A DNA stretch of 64,000 nt from Pelagihabitans pacificus. GTDB taxonomy: Bacteria > Bacteroidota > Bacteroidia > Flavobacteriales > Flavobacteriaceae. Each line of letters opens with the position of its first letter. Within the stretch, counting starts at the first letter, position 1. The DNA lies in the NCBI RefSeq assembly GCF_009371985.2, contig NZ_VIKU02000009.1, forward strand, positions 1-64,000. The letters are read 5' to 3'. The position numbers and the translations under genes were made by a program. Positions 26,373-34,126 of the stretch are shown piece by piece. Below the pieces are notes generated by a model, which searched no databases, was not told the origin of the DNA, and worked only from the letters and a program-made list of their open reading frames with translations.

Positions 26373-26777
26373 ATGTTAAAAAAAGGAAACAAACTCTACA
26401 GCATTTTAACAGGAAGTTGTCCGAAATGCCACGAAGAAAGTATGTATGTGGCCAAGAACCCGTACAAACCGGGACATCTTTTTAAAATGAACGAACGCTG
26501 TTCCCATTGCCAGACAAAATACAAAATTGAACCTTCCTTTTTTTACGGGGCGATGTATGTGAGCTATGCGGTCGGTATTGCTTTTGCCGTAGCAGCTTTT
26601 GTAATCGCAAAATTAGTTGTCGGTACTAGCTTGATCAACACTTTTATAGCCATTGTGGCGACCCTGGTGATATTTATGCCTGTGATCATACGGCTCTCCC
26701 GCAATATCTGGATCAACTTTTTCATATCCTACGATCCGAAAGCCGCTAGGACCCCTCTTGAAAGTACTTCCTCATAA
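26373..26777 (+). CDS. DUF983 family membrane protein
   Basis: A 134-residue protein from the ATG at 26373; the longer frame from 26298 adds a segment with no family similarity that I recognise. The N terminus has two CxxC pairs typical of DUF983 (GSCPKCHEE and RCSHCQTK) that should bind zinc. Two transmembrane helices follow (about residues 53-73 and 84-104). A short basic/polar tail ends the protein. The family is common in Bacteroidota and Alphaproteobacteria, often near cytochrome oxidase genes; its function is unknown. The last 32 bp overlap the 3' end of the convergent FAD oxidoreductase gene. Confidence 0.88.
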   Translation: MLKKGNKLYSILTGSCPKCHEESMYVAKNPYKPGHLFKMNERCSHCQTKYKIEPSFFYGAMYVSYAVGIAFAVAAFVIAKLVVGTSLINTFIAIVATLVIFMPVIIRLSRNIWINFFISYDPKAARTPLESTSS

Positions 26778-27807
26778 AACGCCGAATATCCATTTCGGGA
26801 GGCAGGGGCTCTTGGTTCTCCACGAGTCCGTACAGTCGCCGTGCGGCCATTGGCGCGATCATAACGCCTCGAGAGCCAAAACCGTTCAGTACATATAGAT
26901 TGGGGTGTTGCGGATGCCTGCCAACCAAGGGCCTCCTATCGACGACGGTCGGGCGTATGCCTGCCGTTTGGTCAATGACCTCATACCCACATTGGATAAA
27001 AGCTTCCAGTTTTTGAAGCAGTTCCGCCCTCGCTTCCGGGGTGGGTTCATTTGTTTTGTCTTTCCATTTATAGGTCGCTCCTACCAAGTAAAGGTTTTCC
27101 CCGATGGGAATTACAAAAATGCCCGCTTTAATGGCACGGTCAAGTTGGAGTTTAGTAGCTTTGATAACTAGGTATTCCCCTTTGGTCCCATTAAGGGGCA
27201 AATAGCTGAAAAACGGATTGCGCTTGATTCCAAAACCCTCTGCAAAAATAACCTGTTTGGCCTTGATCGATTGATAGCTCACCATCCCCTCCCCAAGTTG
27301 TAATTTATCAAAATCGAAGGTTTCGACATACAGACAATCTATTTTCTCGAGGTATTCCTGATAGGCCGGAATCAATTGTTGGGTATCCAATCTTCCGGTA
27401 CCTAAAACCTCTCCATAGCCATATGGGGCATCTATCGATGGATTTTTATTTGGATGGATTTCGGGGGATAGGAAATCGCGTAAACCCGGTTTGTCCGAAG
27501 CTTCGAACCAGCCATTCTGTTCCTCAACCGAAGCAAACCTTCGAAAGACCGGCAACCGATGGTTCAATGACACTCCCAATTTCTTCTCAAGAGCGGCGTA
27601 GAACGGAAGTGCTTCCTCGAGCTGTTCCTTGGCATTCCAGGCCAACGTAAAACGTTTTAGAACAACCGGATTGTACATGCCCGCGGCGATCCGTGATGAT
27701 TTTTGCGAACGATCGTCAAAGACCTTGAAGCTCCTGCCGTGCCGTTCCAAGGTCTCACAAAAGGCGACGCCTGCCAAACCCAACCCGACTACGATATAAT
27801 CTACCAT
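26746..27807 (-). CDS. FAD-dependent oxidoreductase (DAO family)
   Basis: A 353-residue protein from the ATG at 27807, which places the dinucleotide-binding motif GLGLAG right at the N terminus (MVDYIVVGLGLAG), as in the D-amino-acid oxidase/glycine oxidase superfamily. Other family marks are the RIAAGMYNPV segment after the second strand, VIFAEGF in the middle and the C-terminal GIRPTVVDRRPLVG...GFGSRGVMIAP, which closes the FAD site. It probably oxidises a C-N bond of a small amine or amino acid, but the substrate is unknown. It is related to the MnmC C-terminal domain type. It converges with and overlaps the DUF983 gene by 32 bp. Confidence 0.88.
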   Translation of the reverse strand: MVDYIVVGLGLAGVAFCETLERHGRSFKVFDDRSQKSSRIAAGMYNPVVLKRFTLAWNAKEQLEEALPFYAALEKKLGVSLNHRLPVFRRFASVEEQNGWFEASDKPGLRDFLSPEIHPNKNPSIDAPYGYGEVLGTGRLDTQQLIPAYQEYLEKIDCLYVETFDFDKLQLGEGMVSYQSIKAKQVIFAEGFGIKRNPFFSYLPLNGTKGEYLVIKATKLQLDRAIKAGIFVIPIGENLYLVGATYKWKDKTNEPTPEARAELLQKLEAFIQCGYEVIDQTAGIRPTVVDRRPLVGRHPQHPNLYVLNGFGSRGVMIAPMAARRLYGLVENQEPLPPEMDIRRFMRKYFQEGS

Positions 27808-27905
27808 GGGGTAAAAATAGTAAATCACGGCTGGGATTACGAGCGGGAATCAAAGAAGCGATCTCTAAGTGAAAACGGAATCTTGCATGTGACCGCCTAC
27901 GCTAC

Positions 27906-27937
27906 AAAAAAAAACGTCCCGGCAAAGCGGGACGTTT
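27906..27937 (-). terminator. Rho-independent terminator of the gldKLMN operon
   Basis: AAACGTCCCG-GCAAAG-CGGGACGTTT is a perfect 10-bp stem with a 6-base loop. It is followed on the minus strand by nine T (A-run 27906-27914). It lies 33 bp after the gldN stop codon. Confidence 0.93.
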
Positions 27938-27969
27938 CTATAGGTTTGAATTGGAATGCTATGTATTCA

Positions 27970-28872
27970 CTAATAGGCCCACATATCCTGTTCCCTATCC
28001 CGAATGACCTCTTTGATCCGTTTGGCCTCCAGTAATTGGAACAAGGCGTTGTCCGCGATATAGTCCTTTACTTCGCGGTCACCGTGCACATTGTCCTCAC
28101 GATAGATAACACCATTGAACCTTCTGGCGTTCAAAAGCATGTCGAACGAAATCGGCTGGGCCGAATTGCGTTGGTTGAAAACCTTTGCGTCGTGCAAAAT
28201 TTGTCGAGCACTTGGGTACCATACCCAGAACAACTCTACCTTGGAATCGGCAGGGTCCATCGACTCATCGTCGATAAAGTTCACATCGGGCGCTACTGGA
28301 GCGATTCCCAAAAGGCGGTACTTTAGTTCGCCCTGACGCTTATCAAAATACCAGATTCCTTTGATGCGATATTCCTCGATATCGGCAGCGGTCAATTCCC
28401 TTTCCATCACGAATTCAGGGGAAAGTTCCTCACCGGCGTTTATCTGCTCATATCCATAATCAGTGGTATCTACTTTTCGTAGCGTGGCGGACAGATCGCT
28501 GAACTTCCTTTTTTCGGTGAAATAGGAATCTACATACACATCTTCCAGTTTACCGTTTTTGATGTTCTTCAACAAGACATCGTATAATGATCTTCGATCT
28601 GCACCTATATCGATAGTATCGGTAGGATAGTACAGTGGAAAGTTCACACGTTCGTCAAGGTCGATTACCTCCCAAACGGTCTTTGACCAAAGAATATCCC
28701 TATCATCGACGTATCCGTACTCAAGGGGAGCATCGTTGTCCAGGGCTTTTTGGGCCTCGGTCTTTTGACCGATTTCTTCCGGCTTCTTGGCGTTCAAAAT
28801 GTTCGCCTGGGCAGCCATAGAAATGGGTAGTAAGCTTACTGCTCCGATTAATAAAACATTCTTCCAATTCAT
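27970..28872 (-). CDS. gldN: Gliding motility / T9SS protein GldN
   Basis: A 300-residue periplasmic protein with a signal peptide (MNWKNVLLIGAVSLLPISMAAQA). Characteristic GldN text follows: DDRDILWSKTVWEVIDLDERVNFPLYYPTD near residue 60, SLYDVLLKNI, and WFDKRQGELKYRLLGIAPVAPDV near 185. Near the C terminus it has LFWVWYPSARQILHD and the FDMLLNARRFNGVIYREDNV block. GldN (PorN) joins GldK to form the ring associated with the outer membrane, working with the GldL/GldM motor of the type IX secretion system. It is the last gene of gldK-gldL-gldM-gldN, 57 bp after gldM, and is followed by a strong terminator. Confidence 0.97.
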   Translation of the reverse strand: MNWKNVLLIGAVSLLPISMAAQANILNAKKPEEIGQKTEAQKALDNDAPLEYGYVDDRDILWSKTVWEVIDLDERVNFPLYYPTDTIDIGADRRSLYDVLLKNIKNGKLEDVYVDSYFTEKRKFSDLSATLRKVDTTDYGYEQINAGEELSPEFVMERELTAADIEEYRIKGIWYFDKRQGELKYRLLGIAPVAPDVNFIDDESMDPADSKVELFWVWYPSARQILHDAKVFNQRNSAQPISFDMLLNARRFNGVIYREDNVHGDREVKDYIADNALFQLLEAKRIKEVIRDREQDMWAY

Positions 28873-28929
28873 GTTTAAGTCAATTTAATAATACCGGGCG
28901 ACGATTAGCGCCGCCCGGTTTAATTAGTA

Positions 28930-30489
28930 TTAGTTTGTGATCTCCACAACTACTGGAGATACTTTCTTCAACTTATAGGTTTTGTTATTGGTGATGTAGG
29001 CGTTGATATCGAATATCTGAACGGCATCTCCTCTTTTGGCCCTTTTCAAGGCAGATTTAGCCCTTGAATCCAATCGTCCGCCACTAACAGCAACCGTAGG
29101 CTGCCCTGGCACTTTGAATTTGAATCCGCTAACGGCAAGGTTCAAGTCAAAATCGAAATCCTCCAACATTGCACCGATGGTGGCAATCTCCAAGTTTTTC
29201 CGTGGCATTTTAACACTACCGGTCTGTTTGCTTACAGAACCTGCAGGTCGTGGAATATCCTTGATACGGAACTCGGCCGGCGTTGAAATTCGCTGTCCGT
29301 CAGGCAATACACCTGAGGCAACGATCTTTACGGTTCTACCCTTTCCTGGGTTCATGATATACTTGCTACCATTTACCTTCTTTAATCCGGGAGCGGAAGC
29401 GCTCACCTTATTATTCGGGATACCGGGAATCGAAATCGACATTGGGTTCGCAACCCCACGATAAACTACGTTCATCTTATCGGCAGCGATCAGGGCCGCA
29501 TTTGGCTTACTGATGACCGCGAACGAGTTGCTTACGGGCACTTCGATCTCATTACCATCCTGCTGAAAGTAAAGGGTACCTTTGATCTCGTGGTCACCGG
29601 CAGAACCGGCACCGATCAATAATTGTACACCACCTTCTTCCAGTCGGTAATCGGATCCTTCGGAAAGCTTTCTACCGTCCAAGGTCAATTCGGCCTTTAC
29701 AGGCTTAGAAGAGGTATCCGTTTTGCTGATACCGATTTTCCCGTCGAATTTCTCACCAGCGTAATAGGCTGACTTTTCGGTAAACAAGGCCGTCTTGAAA
29801 TTCTTTAAGGAAACCTGGCTGCTCAATTCTCCTTCCAACATTGCCTTCAAAGCAGACTCTTCAGTGGCTTTGATATCGGCCTGAAGGGCCGTCAACTTCG
29901 CCAAGGAGGCTACCTGTGGGAAACCTTCATAGTGGTAGTTGATCCAATCTTGTTTGGTACCGTCGCGTTTTTCGACCTTACCATCTTCCCCGCCGGTCTC
30001 GAATCGAGCCTCTACGGAAGATTTGATTCCTTCGGGAACAATAGCCGATACTTGGCTACGGTAATCCACAAGACGCTTCATGAATTCCTTGCCACCCTCG
30101 GCAAGATTGTCGCCTTGAAAGAACTTCTGGTCTAAAAAGTCCGACTTGTCCATTACCGCATAATCCCTAGGATCTTCGGTATCGGCCATCATCTCAGTCT
30201 TGAGGTTCTCCAAATAGTCATAATAGTCTTTGGACAACGCTTTTATCTTCTGAGCATCTTGATACAACTTCTCATATTTGGCGGCGTCTTCGGACGCTTT
30301 GGTCTCCAAATTGGCCAAATAAGCTTCGTTGCTTTCTATCGTTTTGTCGTTGGAAGCCTCTAACTTTTCGTTCATAATACCGAACGCGGCGAGTACTTCC
30401 TTACTCATGTTCAGTGCCAACATCGCGATGAAGATCAAATACATAAGGTTGATCATCTTCTGACGTGGCGTTTGTTTTCCTGATGCCAT
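28930..30489 (-). CDS. gldM: Gliding motility / T9SS motor protein GldM
   Basis: A 519-residue protein with one N-terminal transmembrane helix (about residues 12-35, MINLMYLIFIAMLALNMSKEV). A large periplasmic part then folds in four domains (D1-D4): helical D1 to about residue 220, then three beta-rich domains ending KVSPVVVEITN. In the T9SS motor a GldM dimer passes through a GldL pentamer and its rotation powers secretion and gliding. The helix carries the conserved GldM segment with the arginine-containing start PRQKMINLMY. The gene lies 57 bp after gldL and 57 bp before gldN in the standard order. Confidence 0.97.
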   Translation of the reverse strand: MASGKQTPRQKMINLMYLIFIAMLALNMSKEVLAAFGIMNEKLEASNDKTIESNEAYLANLETKASEDAAKYEKLYQDAQKIKALSKDYYDYLENLKTEMMADTEDPRDYAVMDKSDFLDQKFFQGDNLAEGGKEFMKRLVDYRSQVSAIVPEGIKSSVEARFETGGEDGKVEKRDGTKQDWINYHYEGFPQVASLAKLTALQADIKATEESALKAMLEGELSSQVSLKNFKTALFTEKSAYYAGEKFDGKIGISKTDTSSKPVKAELTLDGRKLSEGSDYRLEEGGVQLLIGAGSAGDHEIKGTLYFQQDGNEIEVPVSNSFAVISKPNAALIAADKMNVVYRGVANPMSISIPGIPNNKVSASAPGLKKVNGSKYIMNPGKGRTVKIVASGVLPDGQRISTPAEFRIKDIPRPAGSVSKQTGSVKMPRKNLEIATIGAMLEDFDFDLNLAVSGFKFKVPGQPTVAVSGGRLDSRAKSALKRAKRGDAVQIFDINAYITNNKTYKLKKVSPVVVEITN

Positions 30490-30546
30490 GTTTTCTAATT
30501 AGTTTTTTTAATTAATAATTTGATTTGGGGTATTCACTAAAACTAA

Positions 30547-31197
30547 TTAGTTTCTGTTCATTGCGGAAAGCATTCCACCGTATACACCGTTCAATGAAGA
30601 AAGGTTGGTAGCCAAGGATTCCATTTGGTCTTTCAGGGCGGATGCGTTCTGTACAACTTCTTCGTTTACGGAAGCCTGCTTGCTAGCGCTCTCCAATTGA
30701 ACCTTGTACAGGCTGTTCAAGGATTCCATTTGAGCGGCGGCCTGAACCATTTCCTCAGAATACTTTTTGGTAGATTCCATGGCATCCACCGTAGGAGCGA
30801 TACCTTTGGCAGCACCCTCGAAGTTTCTGATGCTATCGCCAAGACTTTCCATCAAGTTGGCATCTACACCGGCTTCCTTCAACATCTCGTCCAATTTGGC
30901 CGACAAGGAAGTTTCAGCCTCTTTGATTTCGGCCAACTCATTGTTTTTACCCATAGATGCACCACCGGCCAATTCTGGATATACTAAAGACCAATCGTAT
31001 TCGTCATCTACTGGTTCGAATGCACTGATCGCGAAAATAAGTGCTTCGGTAATAAGACCGATCGCGAGAAGCAAACCACCTGTAAGGGGTCCGAACTCCC
31101 AGTGAAGGATCTTGAACAATGCACCAATAATTACTACCGATGCACCAAGGCCATAGGCCATGTTGAATAATTTCTTTGTTGATTTTGACTGTGCCAT
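30547..31197 (-). CDS. gldL: Gliding motility / T9SS motor protein GldL
   Basis: A 216-residue cytoplasmic-membrane protein with two transmembrane helices (about 10-30 and 37-58) and a cytoplasmic helical tail. The charged residues used for proton flow in the GldLM motor are visible: Lys29 in the first helix and Glu51 in the second (ITEALIF), corresponding to the conserved Lys/Glu pair in Flavobacterium johnsoniae. GldL forms a pentamer around the GldM helices. The tail has a long heptad-like helical region (about 100-200). It is 178 bp downstream of gldK, a gap rich in A/T with GTATTTGG-like repeats but no clear promoter. Confidence 0.97.
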   Translation of the reverse strand: MAQSKSTKKLFNMAYGLGASVVIIGALFKILHWEFGPLTGGLLLAIGLITEALIFAISAFEPVDDEYDWSLVYPELAGGASMGKNNELAEIKEAETSLSAKLDEMLKEAGVDANLMESLGDSIRNFEGAAKGIAPTVDAMESTKKYSEEMVQAAAQMESLNSLYKVQLESASKQASVNEEVVQNASALKDQMESLATNLSSLNGVYGGMLSAMNRN

Positions 31198-31375
31198 AAT
31201 TTAAGATTTAATTTTAGGTTTAATGTTAATAAGTATTTGGTTTAACGTTTGAAATTTGTATTTGGATTTTGGTATTTAAAAGTGTATTCGATTCTTTTAT
31301 AAAATTAGGTATCTAAAGGTTGACATCAAATACCCAAAAAGTTCTATTCTTTTCTACTGGTTTTCCACTGGTTTC

Positions 31376-32746
31376 TTACAATCCGTTGTTTCCTTTGGTC
31401 GAATCTTCCTCTCCCATATAATCCTGAACGGTTCTGAAACCTACGTAGCTACGTGCCGAATCAGCATATTCATAGTCCCTGGTACTCACCTGTAGGAAGT
31501 AGGCAACATCTTTCCAAGAACCACCTCGGATTACTTTTCGGGCATTGTTACCATCCCCGCCGTTAGGGTTCATGGTAGAAACATATTCGTAGGTACTCGG
31601 GTCGTAACTTGAATTGGTCCATTCCGACACGTTGCCCGCCATATTGTAGAGGTTAAAGTCATTTGGCTCGTAGGACTTCGCCTCGACGGTATACAAGGCC
31701 GCATCTGCCGCGTAATCCCCTCGTTGTGGCTTGAAGTTGGCCATAAAGCACCCGGTATCGCTGATCACGTAAGGGCCACCCCATGGGTAGGTACCACCTT
31801 CGATACCTCCTCTTGCAGCGTACTCCCATTCAGCCTCGGTAGGCAATCGGAACTTGTTCACGAATTGTTTTCCCCGTTCTTTCTGGTCGTCGTTCTTGAA
31901 CTTGGTTCTCCAGTTACAGAACGCCCTCGCCTGCTTCCAATTCACGCCGACCACGGGATAATCGCTGTAGGCGTCATGCCAGAAGTAATCGTTGTGCATC
32001 GGTTCGTTGTACGAGTATTCGAAATCACGGATCCAAACAGTGGTATCCGGATAGATTTCCAACTCTTCCTGGCGGATAAAGTCTTTCCTTCGACCGGTCT
32101 TGGAGCGGGCCGCTGCCTCGATATCCATCCAGCTGTACTTGTATTTCAACTTGGTAACGTCGATGGTTCTTTGCCCATTGTACGATTCTTCTTCAGGGAT
32201 GTACAATGAATCCATTACCTCGACATAGTATTCATCGGGATATTCAGAAACATCCCAGACCAAATCTTCGTCTTTATTCAAGGCTCGTCCTTCATAACCA
32301 GTCTCGCCCATCCCGGCGTAATTGTCCAACATGTACTTTTGGTAGGCGGAGGCTTTGGTAGTATCGGCATCCTTAAATGCATATTCCCCTATTCCCCCAT
32401 CATCCGGTCCCAAACCGAGTTCATCGGCAAGTATGGCCAAGCGGGTCCTTACAATGGAGTCTTGGACCCATTCTACGAACTGACGATATTCACTATTAGT
32501 AATTTCGGTATCGTCCATATAGAACGACCGCACTGTCACTGTCTTCGTTGGAGCGTTGAGCACTTTGGCTTGGTCTTCCTCGCTTTTACCCATGATGAAA
32601 GATCCCCGTGGGATCAATTCCATTCCATAGGGTTTTTCGGGATACCACTTTTTTCCTTGGGCTCCTACTAGCTCTCCCTTTGTCCTCGACCCACAACTCG
32701 TGAGCAAAAAAACAAACGCTATAGATGATAACAATAGCTTTTTCAT
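31376..32746 (-). CDS. gldK: Gliding motility / T9SS lipoprotein GldK
   Basis: A 456-residue lipoprotein with lipobox LLTSC (Cys18) followed by a SUMF1 domain. Motifs are ELIPRGSFIMGKSEED, a KFRLPTEAEWEYAARGG segment, NLYNMAGNVSEWT and KVIRGGSWKDVAYFLQVSTRDY...SYVGFRTV. The formylglycine-generating cysteines are absent, as expected for the structural GldK/GldJ group. GldK forms the large outer-membrane-associated ring with GldN in the type IX secretion system. First gene of gldKLMN. It sits 123 bp downstream of the arginase-fold gene; a TAATTTG motif on the minus strand in that gap is a near match to a -7 element, with no matching -33. Confidence 0.97.
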   Translation of the reverse strand: MKKLLLSSIAFVFLLTSCGSRTKGELVGAQGKKWYPEKPYGMELIPRGSFIMGKSEEDQAKVLNAPTKTVTVRSFYMDDTEITNSEYRQFVEWVQDSIVRTRLAILADELGLGPDDGGIGEYAFKDADTTKASAYQKYMLDNYAGMGETGYEGRALNKDEDLVWDVSEYPDEYYVEVMDSLYIPEEESYNGQRTIDVTKLKYKYSWMDIEAAARSKTGRRKDFIRQEELEIYPDTTVWIRDFEYSYNEPMHNDYFWHDAYSDYPVVGVNWKQARAFCNWRTKFKNDDQKERGKQFVNKFRLPTEAEWEYAARGGIEGGTYPWGGPYVISDTGCFMANFKPQRGDYAADAALYTVEAKSYEPNDFNLYNMAGNVSEWTNSSYDPSTYEYVSTMNPNGGDGNNARKVIRGGSWKDVAYFLQVSTRDYEYADSARSYVGFRTVQDYMGEEDSTKGNNGL

Positions 32747-32869
32747 ACTTTAGGTTAAATTTCGATTCTGGTTATTAACTGCGAAAACAATTATTTTATT
32801 CTACACTCTAAAACTACGTTTTGGGCAAATTATTGTATTCAACGCAATTATCCTGTAAAAAAAAATTGA

Positions 32870-34027
32870 TTAATTAAAACCTTTCTTATAGGCTTTGAAC
32901 CACCTTTCGGGAATGTTCTGATCGCATGCGTCCAGATAGTCCTTTTCGGTGCATGGTAATAACGCCTGTGAATCTGTTTTAGTATGCGGGGAAAGAATCG
33001 AAGGCACCTCGACCCACCATCTGGAGGTCAGATGACTTTTGTAGAAGACCAATTGTTCGCTGTCGGTCGGTACCGTATATTTAGTGAAGTCTGTGTTATT
33101 GGCATCGGGAATTTCGTTCATCCTGAAATTGAGACCCTCTATGAAGTACCAGATAATTTGTGCCATCAACTGGGATGACTGCACGGAATTCTCCATTTCA
33201 TAGATGCCAAAAGCGGTAACTTTCTCGCTGATTCCGGCGTATCGTGCGATGGCGCATATCTCCCTTCCGGTAAAACCATTTGGCGAAAAGTTATCGGAGT
33301 GCCCCAATTCACTTGCCTTGATGGCCCGGGCGTCGAGACTTACCATATCGGCATTTCGCAATACAGGTTCTGCGAGCGATAGATCGTTGGCTACTTCACC
33401 CAAACGATAGGCATCGAAGAATAGCCGCTCCATCAGGTCTATTTCTTCCTGGGCATTGAAGTAGCTTTGAAAACCAATGTTTGAAAAATTGAAGAGATTA
33501 TTGGGTTTATCGGTAATGATTTTACTCATATAGGAATGCGAGGATATCAGCTCGTCATCTGCCCCAAAATCGAACCGACTATCGATTGCCACGATATTGA
33601 TCATATCCTGAATGCCATCGAAAGAACGGTACACCGGATATGTGATGTCTTGGGTCGCACCTATAATGACAGGAATTACTTTTTCCTCCAAAAGTCCGGC
33701 AACGATTTCCTTCACCAAAAAATACGTATCCTCTACCGTTTCCCCTTCCTCGATGTCGCCCATATCGATAATGCTCGTATTCCAATTACCCAGCATCAGT
33801 TTGTAGAGCTGTAATCGAATTGCAGTTACATCGAGCTTTTCGCGTTTTTTTTCAAAGGCATTTCTGGATTCCCTCACCCCTATTAAGGCAACCGAGGCAT
33901 TGGCAAGGACCGGGAGGCCTTTTCGTGCGGTGTGCATATAGATGTTCTTTCCAAGTGCCTGAGGTGGAAGTAGTTCACAATGGGCCAGCACCTTGTCCGC
34001 AACAGGGACCAAAAAATCAAATGCCAT
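32870..34027 (-). CDS. Ureohydrolase (arginase/formimidoylglutamase)-fold protein, probably inactive
   Basis: A 385-residue protein of the arginase/agmatinase/formimidoylglutamase family, usually annotated formimidoylglutamase in Flavobacteriia and located between topA and gldK, as here. The fold is recognisable (VIPVIIGATQDITYP, NIVAIDSRFDFG, MVSLDARA). The metal ligands are eroded: canonical GGDHS reads GATQD (His lost), DAHxD reads DSRFD (His lost), and SxDxD reads SLDAR (second Asp lost). Three of six manganese ligands are missing, so hydrolase activity is unlikely. Conserved linkage with gldK, known from other flavobacterial genomes, suggests a structural or regulatory role, but this is inference. 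It begins 99 bp after topA on the same strand. Confidence 0.88.
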   Translation of the reverse strand: MAFDFLVPVADKVLAHCELLPPQALGKNIYMHTARKGLPVLANASVALIGVRESRNAFEKKREKLDVTAIRLQLYKLMLGNWNTSIIDMGDIEEGETVEDTYFLVKEIVAGLLEEKVIPVIIGATQDITYPVYRSFDGIQDMINIVAIDSRFDFGADDELISSHSYMSKIITDKPNNLFNFSNIGFQSYFNAQEEIDLMERLFFDAYRLGEVANDLSLAEPVLRNADMVSLDARAIKASELGHSDNFSPNGFTGREICAIARYAGISEKVTAFGIYEMENSVQSSQLMAQIIWYFIEGLNFRMNEIPDANNTDFTKYTVPTDSEQLVFYKSHLTSRWWVEVPSILSPHTKTDSQALLPCTEKDYLDACDQNIPERWFKAYKKGFN

Positions 34028-34126
34028 TCAGGGTCGGTTATACGTTAACGGTTTTACTTTTGGGCGAAAGCTATGGTTGGCCAATAGAGGACGACAATAG
34101 CTATTAGTACCCCTCTCCAAATACAG

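Noticed and set aside
31198-31375. Separate promoter for gldL in the 178-bp gap after gldK.
   Set aside because: Several GTATTTGG-like repeats are present on the plus strand, but none forms a TTTG/TANNTTTG pair on the coding strand.
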